Below are positions 1 to 8,263 of a DNA stretch of 64,000 bases, piece after piece. The translations under genes and the position numbers were made by a program. A model generated the notes under the pieces. The model saw only the letters and a list, made by a program, of their open reading frames with translations, did not search any database and was not told the origin of the DNA. This stretch comes from Sporosarcina sp. FSL W7-1349 (GTDB taxonomy: Bacteria; Bacillota; Bacilli; Bacillales_A; Planococcaceae): positions 124,001-188,000 of the forward strand of contig NZ_JBBOOK010000001.1 in assembly GCF_038003045.1 (NCBI RefSeq). Direction: 5' to 3'. The stretch's first letter is position 1. The number at the start of each line of letters is the position of its first letter.

Positions 1-924
1 AAAATTGTCGACCGGGTAGGGAAGATTTTATCGCCAGGGATTATCATATTACTTCTGGGCTTACTCATTATGGTTGTCGTAAAGCCGATGGGTGCCATTC
101 AATCACCGGAAGAGGCCTATGCAAGCGGAGCATTTGTAAAGGGGTTTACGGAAGGCTATAACACGATGGATGCCTTGGCTTCCCTCGTATTTGCGATTAT
201 CGTCATCAATGTAATCCGTTCGATGGGCATTACAGATCGAAAAGGGATCTTTGCAGCAACAGCGAAAACGGGTATCGTGGCAACTGCTTTTCTAGCGCTG
301 CTCTATGTGGGAATTGCTTATTTGGGAGCAGTCAGCACGGAGGCGTTTGGTCTGTCTGAGACAGGTGGTCAAATCCTGTCGCAAGCATCAGAGTATTATT
401 TTGGAACTCTTGGTTTGGTCTTACTGGCCATCGTCATCATCTTGGCTTGTTTGACGACGAGCATTGGGTTAATTACCGCATGTGGCGAGTATTTCCATAC
501 GATCATTCCGCAAATCGGTTATAAAACATTTGTAATAATTTTCTCGACGTTTTGCTTTATCATTTCAAATTTCGGTTTGTCGAATATCATTACGTACTCC
601 ATTCCAGTATTGATGTTCCTATACCCGTTAGCTGTTGTGTTAATGCTGTTGACCTTTCTATCTCCACTATTCAAACATTCGCAGCTGGTCTATGTGTCCG
701 CGACCATTGTCGCCTTTTGCATCGGGATTATCGATGGATTGAAGACGCTTTGCCAGTCACTTGAAATCGAATACTTCGGTTGGATGAAACCGATCATTTC
801 CTTCTATGAAAAAACATTGCCGTTCTACAGCGACGGACTTGGATGGGTCTTGCCGGTGCTCGGTGTCACCCTTGTCACAGCGCTCATTGCACGAGTACGG
901 AATCATCCAACTGCGGAAGCCTAA
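1..924 (+). CDS. brnQ: Branched-chain amino acid transport system II carrier protein (3' part)
   Basis: The frame is open from the first base, so the gene starts upstream of the window and only the C-terminal 307 codons are present. The visible part is very hydrophobic, with about eight membrane segments, and carries stretches typical of BrnQ/LIVCS sodium-coupled Leu/Ile/Val symporters (the SETGGQIL region and LACLTTSIGLITACGEYF at about 125-145 of the visible part). BrnQ imports branched-chain amino acids across the cytoplasmic membrane. The next gene, a GntR regulator, is convergent and shares a terminator with it, so they are not co-transcribed. The family call is firm; the exact substrate preference is inferred. 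Confidence 0.9.
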   Translation, partial: KIVDRVGKILSPGIIILLLGLLIMVVVKPMGAIQSPEEAYASGAFVKGFTEGYNTMDALASLVFAIIVINVIRSMGITDRKGIFAATAKTGIVATAFLALLYVGIAYLGAVSTEAFGLSETGGQILSQASEYYFGTLGLVLLAIVIILACLTTSIGLITACGEYFHTIIPQIGYKTFVIIFSTFCFIISNFGLSNIITYSIPVLMFLYPLAVVLMLLTFLSPLFKHSQLVYVSATIVAFCIGIIDGLKTLCQSLEIEYFGWMKPIISFYEKTLPFYSDGLGWVLPVLGVTLVTALIARVRNHPTAEA

Positions 925-925
925 T

Positions 926-970
926 ATAAGAAAAGCCGAATCCCCGGTGAGGGAATTCGGCTTTTCTTAT
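926..970. terminator. Bidirectional rho-independent terminator
   Basis: A perfect 16-bp inverted repeat (ATAAGAAAAGCCGAAT and its complement) has A-rich and T-rich flanks on both sides. It lies between the 3' ends of two convergent genes, so it can stop transcription from either. Its right arm covers the last codons of the GntR gene. Confidence 0.9.
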
Positions 971-1629
971 GCTTTCTTCAATGCGTAAAACTCGTCAATC
1001 GCCCGCAGCCAGTTCTCCCGCATGACGTTGGACACTTTCATCCTGTCGCCTTCCTGCATGAGCCGGATAACTTCGTCGTGTTCCTCAATCGACTTTTCGG
1101 TCAGCACAATCGAGTTATGGAAAAAGAGCCGCCGGACATGGACTTGCAGGGATTCGACCATGGAAAGGATATAGGAGTTATTGGCGGCGTCGACAATGAT
1201 CTGATGAAACTCCTCATCAATTTTCAGTGCGGAAAAGTAATCTTCAGAGCGCACCGCCCCAGCAAACCGTTTATTTGTCTCTTTCAATAATTCAAATGTT
1301 TCCTCAGTTAAATGGGGAATGGCCAGTTCAGCTGACAGGGCCTGTAACGCCGCAAGCGGGGGAAGCAGGTCATTGATCGCTTCTTTTTCCACTTCTGTCA
1401 CCTGTGTCGCCTTACCCGGATACATTTTAACGAAACCTTGGACTTCCAACAGTTGCAACGATTCCCGGATCGGTGTCCTGCTAACGCCCAACGCTTCTGC
1501 GAGCTCTGTATCGTTCAATTTTTCGCCTGGCTGTAACGTTCCATCAATGATCCAGTGTTGAAGCTGGTTGAAGGCCGTCTCTTTCGCAGTTCTCCTGACT
1601 GGAGTGGAATGTTCTGTAGGTATCGGCAT
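967..1629 (-). CDS. GntR-family transcriptional regulator, FadR/FCD subfamily
   Basis: A 220-residue predicted DNA-binding regulator. The N-terminal winged helix spans about residues 10-75, with the GntR signature LAEALGVSRTPIRESL. A helical FCD ligand domain follows (about 80-215), with the usual metal-binding pattern of Asp and His (DEEFHQ, then RRLFFH, then EEHDEVI). FCD regulators usually respond to small carboxylic acids. The ATG is preceded by AGGATGGTGAG. No operon partner is visible: the upstream region is a long gap and the downstream gene is convergent. The ligand cannot be told from the sequence. Confidence 0.88.
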   Translation of the reverse strand: MPIPTEHSTPVRRTAKETAFNQLQHWIIDGTLQPGEKLNDTELAEALGVSRTPIRESLQLLEVQGFVKMYPGKATQVTEVEKEAINDLLPPLAALQALSAELAIPHLTEETFELLKETNKRFAGAVRSEDYFSALKIDEEFHQIIVDAANNSYILSMVESLQVHVRRLFFHNSIVLTEKSIEEHDEVIRLMQEGDRMKVSNVMRENWLRAIDEFYALKKA

Positions 1630-2147
1630 TGCGACTCACCATCCTGTTCAATATTCATTTAGTATACAGTAAAATGTTCCAAGAATAAAGTATGCAATAT
1701 ATTGTATGTACTCTATACTGGCTTTTTTTAATGAAAAAATGTTTGTAACAATATGTTCGGGGTTTAATAAGTAAGAAAGTTTTATGTTTAAATGAAAGGT
1801 GTATGACTTTTTTACTAAAATGGACAGTTATAGGACAAAGAAATGCTAGACATGACAGCATTCGACCTTATTTCGGGGTGAAGTTACATGAACATTAAAA
1901 ACATTCCCCCCAAAAAATCTAAGATTTCTCTCAATTGCAACTCGATTATCGAGTTTTCGTTTACAAGAGTCCAAACGTGCTAAGATGAATGAAAAGATGA
2001 TGATACCAGTGGTTCGCTTGCTTTTTCTTCTCCTGTGAAGTCATCGGATTCCCCTTATTCCCCCATTTGGTTTCGTTGATGATTTTATTAATATGGTACT
2101 CGTTTTGTAATATAACCTTTCTTTTTGTAACGTGAAAGGTTATTTGT
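1630..2147. other. Non-coding intergenic region
   Basis: An AT-rich gap between the divergent GntR and LysM-3D genes. The one short open frame inside it (1655-1861, minus) has no ribosome binding site and a composition like non-coding AT-rich DNA. An imperfect hairpin AACCTTTC...GAAAGGTT lies at about 2114-2141, just before the WalR-type box. Nothing else is recognised. Confidence 0.5.
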
Positions 2148-2164
2148 TGTAACCGTTTTGTAAT
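2148..2164 (+). promoter_or_regulatory. Putative WalR (YycF) binding site
   Basis: TGTAACCGTTTTGTAAT is two TGTAAH hexamers separated by exactly 5 bp, the direct-repeat consensus of the essential WalR response regulator. It lies about 50 bp before the start of a YocH-like wall hydrolase, and in B. subtilis yocH is a classical WalR target. Two more half sites (TGTAAT near 2106, TGTAAC near 2126) lie upstream with different spacing. Binding is inferred. Confidence 0.7.
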
Positions 2165-2212
2165 ATTCGACTGCTAGACTGTGTGTAGACTAAATCGCAA
2201 GGAGAAGAGCTA

Positions 2213-2797
2213 TTGAGAAAATTTCTTGGGACCCTCATTATCGTAATTGCTTTATTGGTCAGCGGTGCGAATGAAGGCTTTGCCGCATCGTCCACGTACA
2301 CCGTAAAGAAGGGCGACTCGTTATATAAAATCGCGAAAACGCATCAGGTGTCGGTTGCCCAATTGAAATCCTGGAATAATCTAAAATCGAATACGATCCA
2401 TCCAAAACAAAAATTGAAAGTGGTGGCTCCGAGCAAGGCAGCCACAGCGAAAAAAGCAGCTAAACCGGTCGCGAAAACCCCATCGCGATCAGATGAAGGG
2501 AACGTCGTGAAAGAATTCACGGTTTCCGCCAGCGCCTACACGGCAAATTGTAACGGCTGTTCGGGTGTTACAAAAACCGGTATCAATTTGAAACGGAATC
2601 CAGATGTTAAAGTCATCGCAGTCGATCCGAATGTGATTAAACTGGGATCGAAAGTGTGGGTGGAAGGTTACGGCCACGCAATCGCCGGAGATACCGGAAG
2701 CGCCATCAAAGGGAATAAGATAGATGTATTCTTCCCGACGAAAAGCCAAGCATATCAATGGGGACGCAAAAGCGTTAAAATCAAGGTATTGGAATGA
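2213..2797 (+). CDS. yocH: Secreted LysM and 3D-domain peptidoglycan hydrolase (YocH-like)
   Basis: A 194-residue exported wall-active protein. Residues 1-25 form a signal peptide with cleavage near AFA-AS. One LysM module (about 28-71, [14 protein letters not shown]) binds peptidoglycan. The C-terminal 3D domain (about 103-192) is named for its three conserved aspartates, here seen in VIAVDP, AGDTG and KIDVFF, and resembles lytic transglycosylase folds such as MltA. The start is TTG with AAGGAG just upstream. A WalR-type box precedes it and a strong terminator follows, so it is probably monocistronic. It is likely a minor autolysin acting in wall turnover; the symbol is given by similarity to B. 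subtilis YocH. Confidence 0.85.
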   Translation: MRKFLGTLIIVIALLVSGANEGFAASSTYTVKKGDSLYKIAKTHQVSVAQLKSWNNLKSNTIHPKQKLKVVAPSKAATAKKAAKPVAKTPSRSDEGNVVKEFTVSASAYTANCNGCSGVTKTGINLKRNPDVKVIAVDPNVIKLGSKVWVEGYGHAIAGDTGSAIKGNKIDVFFPTKSQAYQWGRKSVKIKVLE

Positions 2798-2836
2798 TAA
2801 AGAACCAACCTCTTCGGGTAAGAGGTTGGTTCTTTA
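2798..2836 (+). terminator. Rho-independent terminator after the LysM-3D gene
   Basis: A long GC-containing stem (TAAAGAACCAACCTCTT and its complement) with a CGGG loop lies immediately behind the stop codon. Confidence 0.9.
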
Positions 2837-2915
2837 CGTTCCCGGGAAGTGAAAAGGTGCTACGTCTTCAAACCAAATCATTGGAAAACGAACAGTTTAA
2901 CTGAAATAGCTTTAA

Positions 2916-3857
2916 TCAGGGTTCCTTTGTTGTGGAGTCAATTATTGCTTTCACTTCCTCAACGGACATTCCAGTGACCTCGGCAATAAAAGAGAGAGGA
3001 GTGGACTTCTCATAGAGCCTTTGAACAATTTCTATTGCTTTAGCCTCTTGTCCCTTTTCTCGTCCCTCTTCTAAACCTTGTTCTCTCCCTTTTTTTATTC
3101 CTTTTTTTATCCCTTTTTCAAATCCCTCCTCTTCGGCATCGGCCAACCGCTGAATATGATCCCGTAACGCAATCTCTCGATTGATGGCGAGTTGGACTGT
3201 TTCGGGGTCCATGCTTAACCGTTTGATCTCTTCGAAGGCTTCTTTGAAAGCGGAACTTTCCATAGCGATTTCCTCCTTAGTCTCATAATCTCCTTTGAAA
3301 AAAAGCATCCATTTTTCCAGATTGTCCATTTCTTTCGATGATTTTTCCTGCTGTTTGCCTAATTGCAAGACATGAATCACCAAGTGGTTAGAAAAGACGA
3401 TACCGGAAGTTGGTTCTATTAATTGGAATGTACTATGAATACCGCCAGAAGGCAACATTTCAAAATCAACAATAATAATTTGTATGACTTTTTTCAAGTT
3501 CACATAAGGTTCACTGCTTTTTATCTGCGAGGCATACGTTTTTGACCAATAGTACAGCACCCTTTCATTGAAGGCCTTATGCCGTTCCAATTGTACTTCG
3601 ATGTTGATCTGCTCCCCGGTTCCCGTTATCGCCCTTAGATCCAAGATAGACAATTTATCGGATGAATGCCCCATCTTGTTTGTAGGATCAATAACTTTCA
3701 AAGAGATGATGGTCCCGCCTACAATCGAGTTGACGAAATGCAAAAGCAGATTATTGTTTCTTACATCCGTGAAAAACGATTTGAAAACAAAATCATTGCG
3801 CAGTTCAAGCAGTTTCACGCCGTATTGTCCGGGCTGCTCTTTCACCATAGCGACCAA
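2916..3857 (-). CDS. Rpn-family recombination-promoting nuclease / PD-(D/E)XK transposase-like protein
   Basis: The N-terminal part (LLELRNDFVFKSFF, then ILDLRAITGTGEQINIEVQLERH) matches the Rpn/TIGR01784 family; the second block carries the PD-(D/E)XK nuclease core D...E-x-Q. Known Rpn proteins are DNA endonucleases that raise RecA-independent recombination. The C-terminus is a charged helical segment with repeats of (K/R/E)-KG and EG units, then a short helical tail. The TTG at 3857 is chosen because AGGGGGTG lies about 6 bp upstream; ATG 3848 is an alternative. A longer reading to 3989 would overlap the upstream gene and is unlikely. Such genes often sit in variable regions. It may be co-transcribed with the winged-helix gene upstream. 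Confidence 0.75.
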   Translation of the reverse strand: MVAMVKEQPGQYGVKLLELRNDFVFKSFFTDVRNNNLLLHFVNSIVGGTIISLKVIDPTNKMGHSSDKLSILDLRAITGTGEQINIEVQLERHKAFNERVLYYWSKTYASQIKSSEPYVNLKKVIQIIIVDFEMLPSGGIHSTFQLIEPTSGIVFSNHLVIHVLQLGKQQEKSSKEMDNLEKWMLFFKGDYETKEEIAMESSAFKEAFEEIKRLSMDPETVQLAINREIALRDHIQRLADAEEEGFEKGIKKGIKKGREQGLEEGREKGQEAKAIEIVQRLYEKSTPLSFIAEVTGMSVEEVKAIIDSTTKEP

Positions 3858-3936
3858 AACGACACCCCCTAATTTATTAATTTCATTATAAAACATATGT
3901 TCTGTTCCGGCAACCAAAATGAGTGAATATTCAATT

Positions 3937-4749
3937 TTACTTGAATGACACTTTTTCAGGACAGTAAAACCCCTCAACCGGTACATCAAAGAACATGAAC
4001 ATATCTTTGAAATAGGCCTCCTCGATCAACTTGTCCAAGACCCCTTTGAAATAGCCCGGCAAGTTGCGGATCGTCTTCGTTTTTGTCGCCATCACCGCGA
4101 TGCGCAATGCCCGATAGGCCAAGTCCTCGAAAATGTTCTGATCATTCTTGTAAACTTCAAACTTCAGCATCCGTCCTGAAACCGCCCGATGAATTCCATA
4201 AAATTCACGGGCGTTTTTCGTGTTTCCGATCGTTCCGGCAAGAAGTTCTTTCATCCGGCTGAAAAGGCTTGTGGATAACTTGGACGGTTCCTCGGGAGAC
4301 GTTTTTATAAGATCTTTGGATTTTATGGATTTAGAAAGAAGAGCTTCGTCCCTAGAAATCTGCCCGCTATCCTTGTCGTCATACGGTTTGTCGCTGTCAT
4401 CCCGGTCGTTCATTTTCCCCTGGTCATCGAAGGGCAGGATGATATAGATATTGGCGCCGAGCCCGCTCATGACAGGGCGGATAAAGTGGACTTTCTCGAT
4501 AATTTGCAGGGCGACGAGCTTGCGGATGGCCCGACGTACGGTCACATTTGATTTGCCTGTGATATTTTCGATTGTCGCATGTTTGAGATGGGCGGCCCCG
4601 TATTTCACTGAGTAGCGTCGGATGACATCGAGCACTTCGCGATCCGATATTGTCATAGCATCCCAGTTATGCAAGACGTGCTGTTCTGCCGCAGCATCCA
4701 TTTCGGCGATGGTGGTGAAGCGAGCGTATTCTTTCAAGTACTGTTTCAT
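3937..4749 (-). CDS. Winged-helix DNA-binding protein of unknown role
   Basis: A 270-residue protein. Residues about 35-105 look like a winged helix (SDREVLDVIRRYSVKYG, then ATIENITGKSNVTVRRAIRKLVALQIIEKV), in the style of plasmid and phage replication-initiator or regulator domains. A polar, Asp/Lys-rich linker follows (about 115-165), then a helical C-terminal domain rich in aromatic residues. A good ribosome binding site (AAAGGGGGAATTTGAA) precedes the ATG. The same orientation as the Rpn nuclease gene 79 bp downstream suggests a shared transcript. I do not recognise a specific family function; an old plasmid or phage origin is possible. Confidence 0.6.
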   Translation of the reverse strand: MKQYLKEYARFTTIAEMDAAAEQHVLHNWDAMTISDREVLDVIRRYSVKYGAAHLKHATIENITGKSNVTVRRAIRKLVALQIIEKVHFIRPVMSGLGANIYIILPFDDQGKMNDRDDSDKPYDDKDSGQISRDEALLSKSIKSKDLIKTSPEEPSKLSTSLFSRMKELLAGTIGNTKNAREFYGIHRAVSGRMLKFEVYKNDQNIFEDLAYRALRIAVMATKTKTIRNLPGYFKGVLDKLIEEAYFKDMFMFFDVPVEGFYCPEKVSFK

Positions 4750-4849
4750 TTCAAATTCCCCCTTTACCCTCTACATAGAAGGGAGGGGTCGGAAAGGATA
4801 CTCGGTTGGGAAAATAATTTTTCCAAGGTGGGAATGAAGGAAAATAAAA

Positions 4850-4888
4850 ACAACCCTGCTTACGAAGATTGATGAGGAAGAGGGTTGT
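4850..4888. other. Short inverted repeat in the gap before the yoaS-like operon
   Basis: ACAACCCT and AGGGTTGT form an 8-bp inverted repeat with a 23-bp loop in the AT-rich divergent gap. It may be an operator or a weak hairpin; its role is unknown. Confidence 0.3.
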
Positions 4889-4993
4889 GACCATGTTTCG
4901 ATAATAAAGTAGTGAAAAAGAATATATATTTATTGTAAAACGATAAATTTTGTATTAAGATCATCTTATATTAATCCAAGTGAGGTGCTTTTT

Positions 4994-5476
4994 ATGAAAC
5001 AAGGGTCAACACTTTTTTTAAAGTTGGCTGTCATCCTTATGGGAATTCCGGTTCTAGCATTGTGTATTTTTTTGGTGCCTGAAATTGCGAACTTTGCTGC
5101 AGAACTGTATCCCGATCATGGATTCCTGAAATATCTCGTGCTAATCGATTTGTATGCAGCGGTCATCCCTTTTTACGTAGCTCTATACCAAGCGTTTAAG
5201 CTGTTGGTCTTAATTGATAAGAACAGTGCTTTCTCTGATTTGTCTGTGGCCGCACTAAAGAATATTAAATATTGCGGCGTTGCAATCAGTCTTTTGTATG
5301 TGGCGGGCTTGCCACTGTTCTATCTCATTGCCGAGAAAGACGACGCTCCGGGCATCATCGTAATCGGAATGGTCATCGTTTTTGCTTCGATGGTGATTGC
5401 TGTGTTTGCGGCTGTCCTTCAAAAGTTGTTACAAGAAGCCATCCTTATCAAATCAGAAAATGATTTAACGGTCTGA
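4994..5476 (+). CDS. yoaS: DUF2975 membrane protein (YoaS-like)
   Basis: A 160-residue protein with four predicted membrane segments (about 8-30, 45-68, 92-115, 122-148) and short polar loops; its layout fits the DUF2975 family. ATG 4994 is chosen because TGAGGTG lies 6 bp upstream; an in-frame GTG at 4985 has no ribosome binding site. The stop codon is followed within about 10 bp by a small XRE-type regulator and then a DUF817 protein, the same set as yoaS-yozG-yoaT in B. subtilis. DUF2975 proteins are commonly paired with YozG-type regulators; the molecular role is unknown. Confidence 0.75.
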   Translation: MKQGSTLFLKLAVILMGIPVLALCIFLVPEIANFAAELYPDHGFLKYLVLIDLYAAVIPFYVALYQAFKLLVLIDKNSAFSDLSVAALKNIKYCGVAISLLYVAGLPLFYLIAEKDDAPGIIVIGMVIVFASMVIAVFAAVLQKLLQEAILIKSENDLTV

Positions 5477-5486
5477 GGTGAACCAA

Positions 5487-5711
5487 ATGACAATTATCAT
5501 AAATATTGATGTGATGCTGGCGAAACGGAAAATGAGCGTTACGGAACTTTCGGAGAGGGTCGGCATCACAATGGCCAATCTGTCCATCTTAAAAAACGGA
5601 AAAGCGAAAGCGATCCGACTATCGACGCTGGAGGCAATTTGCAAAGCGCTGGATTGTCAGCCTGGAGACCTTTTGGAATACCAGCCGGATGAGGGTGCCG
5701 ATGATGAATAA
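5487..5711 (+). CDS. yozG: Small XRE/Cro-type helix-turn-helix regulator (YozG-like)
   Basis: A 74-residue single-domain regulator. The helix-turn-helix is about 15-62 (MSVTELSERVGITMANLSIL, then STLEAICKALDCQPGDLLEY), typical of the YozG/Cro-CI type. ATG 5487 has TGAGGTG 6 bp upstream; GTG 5478 would start inside that ribosome binding site. It lies between the DUF2975 gene and the DUF817 gene and overlaps the start of the latter, so the three are translationally linked. It probably controls its own operon. Confidence in the family is high; targets are unknown. Confidence 0.8.
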   Translation: MTIIINIDVMLAKRKMSVTELSERVGITMANLSILKNGKAKAIRLSTLEAICKALDCQPGDLLEYQPDEGADDE

Positions 5712-6525
5712 GGCAATGAAAAGAGTATCTACTTATGAGTTCTCAACAGGAGAGCGCATGAAAGGTGCATTCAAACAATTTGTCCGTTTTGGCTGGGAGC
5801 AGGCACTTTCCTGTTTGTTCCCCGTCATCATTTTCGGTTCTCTTGCTCTAACTCAAGTTATTCCGCTTCCTTTCCTGCCGCGGTATGACTGGCTGCTTAT
5901 CATATTCCTTCTCACGCAGTGGGGAATGGTGCGTTCGGGACTTGAAACGCGGGATGAGTTGAAGGTCATCACCTTGTTCCACTTGATTGGACTGGCTCTT
6001 GAACTATTCAAAGTACATATGGGCTCTTGGTCATATCCAGAGGAAGGGTATATCAAAATTGGAGGTGTGCCTTTGTATAGCGGGTTCATGTATGCGAGTG
6101 TCGCCAGTTATCTTTGCCAAGCGTGGAGGAGGTTACAGGTCGATCTTGTGAAGTGGCCGCCGTTTTTCGTTGTTGTTCCACTAGGTGCCGCTATTTATTT
6201 GAACTTTTTTATGCATCATTTTTGGATCGACGTTCGTTGGTGGTTAGCCGCGCTTGTCATTCTCGTCTTTTGGAAATCTTGGGTCACTTATGAGGTGAAT
6301 GGGACAAAATATCGGATGCCAATCGCATTATCATTTGTGCTCATTGGATTTTTTATATGGATTGCTGAAAATATCGCCACATTTTTAGGAGCTTGGCAAT
6401 ATCCGAACCAAGCCGAAGCATGGAGTCTCGTGCATCTTGGAAAGGTAAGTTCGTGGCTTTTATTGGTCATTGTCAGCTTTCTGATCGTCGCTACGTTAAA
6501 GCAGGCGAAGGAAAAATTGAACTAA
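5704..6525 (+). CDS. yoaT: DUF817 family membrane protein (YoaT-like)
   Basis: A 273-residue integral membrane protein with about eight hydrophobic segments, in the DUF817 family. Conserved-looking polar/aromatic patches include FKVHMGSWSYPE and MHHFWIDVRWW, which place His, Asp and Trp residues near membrane faces. The start ATG overlaps the stop codon of the yozG-like gene, with GAGGGTG 6 bp upstream; ATG 5701 is equally in frame. Co-transcription with yoaS and yozG homologues matches B. subtilis. No biochemical function is known for the family. Confidence 0.78.
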   Translation: MNKAMKRVSTYEFSTGERMKGAFKQFVRFGWEQALSCLFPVIIFGSLALTQVIPLPFLPRYDWLLIIFLLTQWGMVRSGLETRDELKVITLFHLIGLALELFKVHMGSWSYPEEGYIKIGGVPLYSGFMYASVASYLCQAWRRLQVDLVKWPPFFVVVPLGAAIYLNFFMHHFWIDVRWWLAALVILVFWKSWVTYEVNGTKYRMPIALSFVLIGFFIWIAENIATFLGAWQYPNQAEAWSLVHLGKVSSWLLLVIVSFLIVATLKQAKEKLN

Positions 6526-6748
6526 TAGTTACGCTGAAGGGTGCATTGTCCCGATTGTGGTGAGAGATTGTTTTAATTCAATAAAAGAGGAAACAAGACG
6601 CCCCGCACAGGTAGAAAATGCGTAAGACCTTTTCACCGTCTTTTATCGTGGCCCCTATGCACAAAGAAGTAATATCACCGAACTCCATTGATGTTCACTG
6701 AGTTCTTCCTTATGATTTGAAGAAAAGTGAAGAAAGAGTGGATCGGAA

Positions 6749-8119
6749 ATGAAGAAACTTTGGATGGGGATAGTTACAGCTACTCTTTTTCTGAGCGGTT
6801 GCAGTTCTGATAAAACAGAGGAGATTTCTGCGGAGGAACAGGCGGAAAACGTTGAAGAGACAGAGCAGAAGGCTCAGCTTGTTGAGGAATACACGCCTAA
6901 AAAGGTAAACTATTTTGAGATTGCAGATCCCGGCCGCGAGCTGTCAGAGTTGGAACAAGAGTTGCTGCGGGAACCTGGGATTTTTAGTGGGGACGCATAC
7001 GATGAAGTGAAGGTAAACGAGGCATTGGATCAATTCCCAGACGATTTAACGCCGGAACAGTATGTAGAAGAGTTGAAATATTTATTTACAGAAGATTACC
7101 ATGACGAATTAGAGACACTTCTTCATTTTGACCCGACTGTGGATGTAGATTTGGCCCGTCCAGATGAGTCCGTTGCAGAGTTTGAATTGAAAAAAGTTCA
7201 TTTTGCCATCTTGATCGATGCGAGCGGGAGCATGAAGGCGATGTCCGGGAATCGAACGCGGATGGAGGCGGCCAAAGAAGCGGTGTTGGAATTTGCAGAA
7301 CAGATTCCAGAAGAGGCCACGATTTCCATGCGAGTGTATGGTCATAAAGGATCCGGCAGCAAAGTGGATAAAGATTTGTCATGCAGCAGTACCGAAAATT
7401 TATACAACGGAACGTTTGACAAAGGAGAGTTTCAAAAATCCTTGCAATCGGTACAACCGGCTGGCTGGACACCGATTGGCCTCGTTCTGGAAAAGGTGAA
7501 GGAAGACATTCCTGCGAATGTGGAGGATGTTATCGTCTATGTGGTCAGCGATGGAATTGAAACATGTGACGGCGACCCTGTCAACGCCGCAAAAAAATTG
7601 GCATCGGACAATATTGAGACAGTCGTCAATATTATTGGATTTGATGTGGATGACGAAGGGCAGAGACTATTAAAAGAAGTCGCAAGCGCCGGTAACGGGG
7701 AGTTCACGTATGTTTCCTCCGAACGGGACTTAAAGGAATTTATGAGAGCCCAATATCAACAGATCAAACAGGATTGGATCGACTGGAAAGTGGAAGGCCA
7801 GCTGGAGACGATTAAAGTAAAGCAGGATAAAGTCCAACTGGCGATCGATACGAAACAAAGCATGGTGGAAAAAGCGGTTCGTGAAAAACAAAGAATGGAA
7901 GCGGCGCAAAATTATTTAAAGAAAAGGTTCAGTGAAGCAGGCCATCCAATTTCGGAAGTGTATTCGTTGGTTTCGAAGTACGGAGCTTCCAAATATCATT
8001 ATGCGGAGGAAAAAGGCTCGCAAGCATACCGGGAAAGTGTGGAGAGCGGCGCAAAGAAGTTCAAAGAATTTGACGAGGAAGGCAGTCGGAAAATCAAGGA
8101 ATTGAATGAAAAGAACTGA
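6749..8119 (+). CDS. VWA-domain lipoprotein
   Basis: A 456-residue extracellular lipoprotein. A signal peptide ends in the lipobox LSGC, with Cys 18 as the lipidated residue. A Glu-rich linker follows, then a von Willebrand factor A domain from about 150 to 330 with the metal-binding motif DASGS at 157-161. The C-terminal 120 residues are a charged, probably coiled-coil helix rich in Lys, Gln and Glu. VWA lipoproteins of this type (YfkN/YabS-like arrangements) are usually adhesion or assembly factors at the outer membrane face. It is flanked by a gap and a terminator, so it is monocistronic. A decayed copy of its 3' end seems to lie at about 10912-10979. Confidence 0.82.
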   Translation: MKKLWMGIVTATLFLSGCSSDKTEEISAEEQAENVEETEQKAQLVEEYTPKKVNYFEIADPGRELSELEQELLREPGIFSGDAYDEVKVNEALDQFPDDLTPEQYVEELKYLFTEDYHDELETLLHFDPTVDVDLARPDESVAEFELKKVHFAILIDASGSMKAMSGNRTRMEAAKEAVLEFAEQIPEEATISMRVYGHKGSGSKVDKDLSCSSTENLYNGTFDKGEFQKSLQSVQPAGWTPIGLVLEKVKEDIPANVEDVIVYVVSDGIETCDGDPVNAAKKLASDNIETVVNIIGFDVDDEGQRLLKEVASAGNGEFTYVSSERDLKEFMRAQYQQIKQDWIDWKVEGQLETIKVKQDKVQLAIDTKQSMVEKAVREKQRMEAAQNYLKKRFSEAGHPISEVYSLVSKYGASKYHYAEEKGSQAYRESVESGAKKFKEFDEEGSRKIKELNEKN

Positions 8120-8129
8120 CATCCCAACG

Positions 8130-8156
8130 GACCGGCTACTCGCCGGTCTATTTTTT
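8130..8156 (+). terminator. Rho-independent terminator after the VWA lipoprotein gene
   Basis: GACCGGC and GCCGGTC form a stem with a TACTC loop, followed by a run of T. Confidence 0.9.
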
Positions 8157-8263
8157 ATCCATTGGACTGCGCTCTGTGCACTCCTTGGGGATGGAAGCTT
8201 CTCTCCTATAATGATAAACTAGAAAGTTATTGCTATGGAAAGACATGGGGGTGGGAAAGTGAC

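Noticed and set aside
1655..1861. 68-codon minus-strand frame upstream of the GntR gene
   Set aside because: AT-rich, no ribosome binding site, no recognisable protein pattern.
3849..3989. N-terminal extension of the Rpn nuclease
   Set aside because: It overlaps the upstream gene, has no ribosome binding site, and the family N-terminus begins near LLELRNDFVF.
6526..6748. Possible riboswitch or small RNA before the VWA gene
   Set aside because: Only weak inverted repeats (such as GAACTC/GAGTTC) were found and no known riboswitch core could be matched.
8162..8263. N-terminal extension of the MATE transporter
   Set aside because: Cys/Trp-rich residues not seen in the family and a strong ribosome binding site just before ATG 8264.
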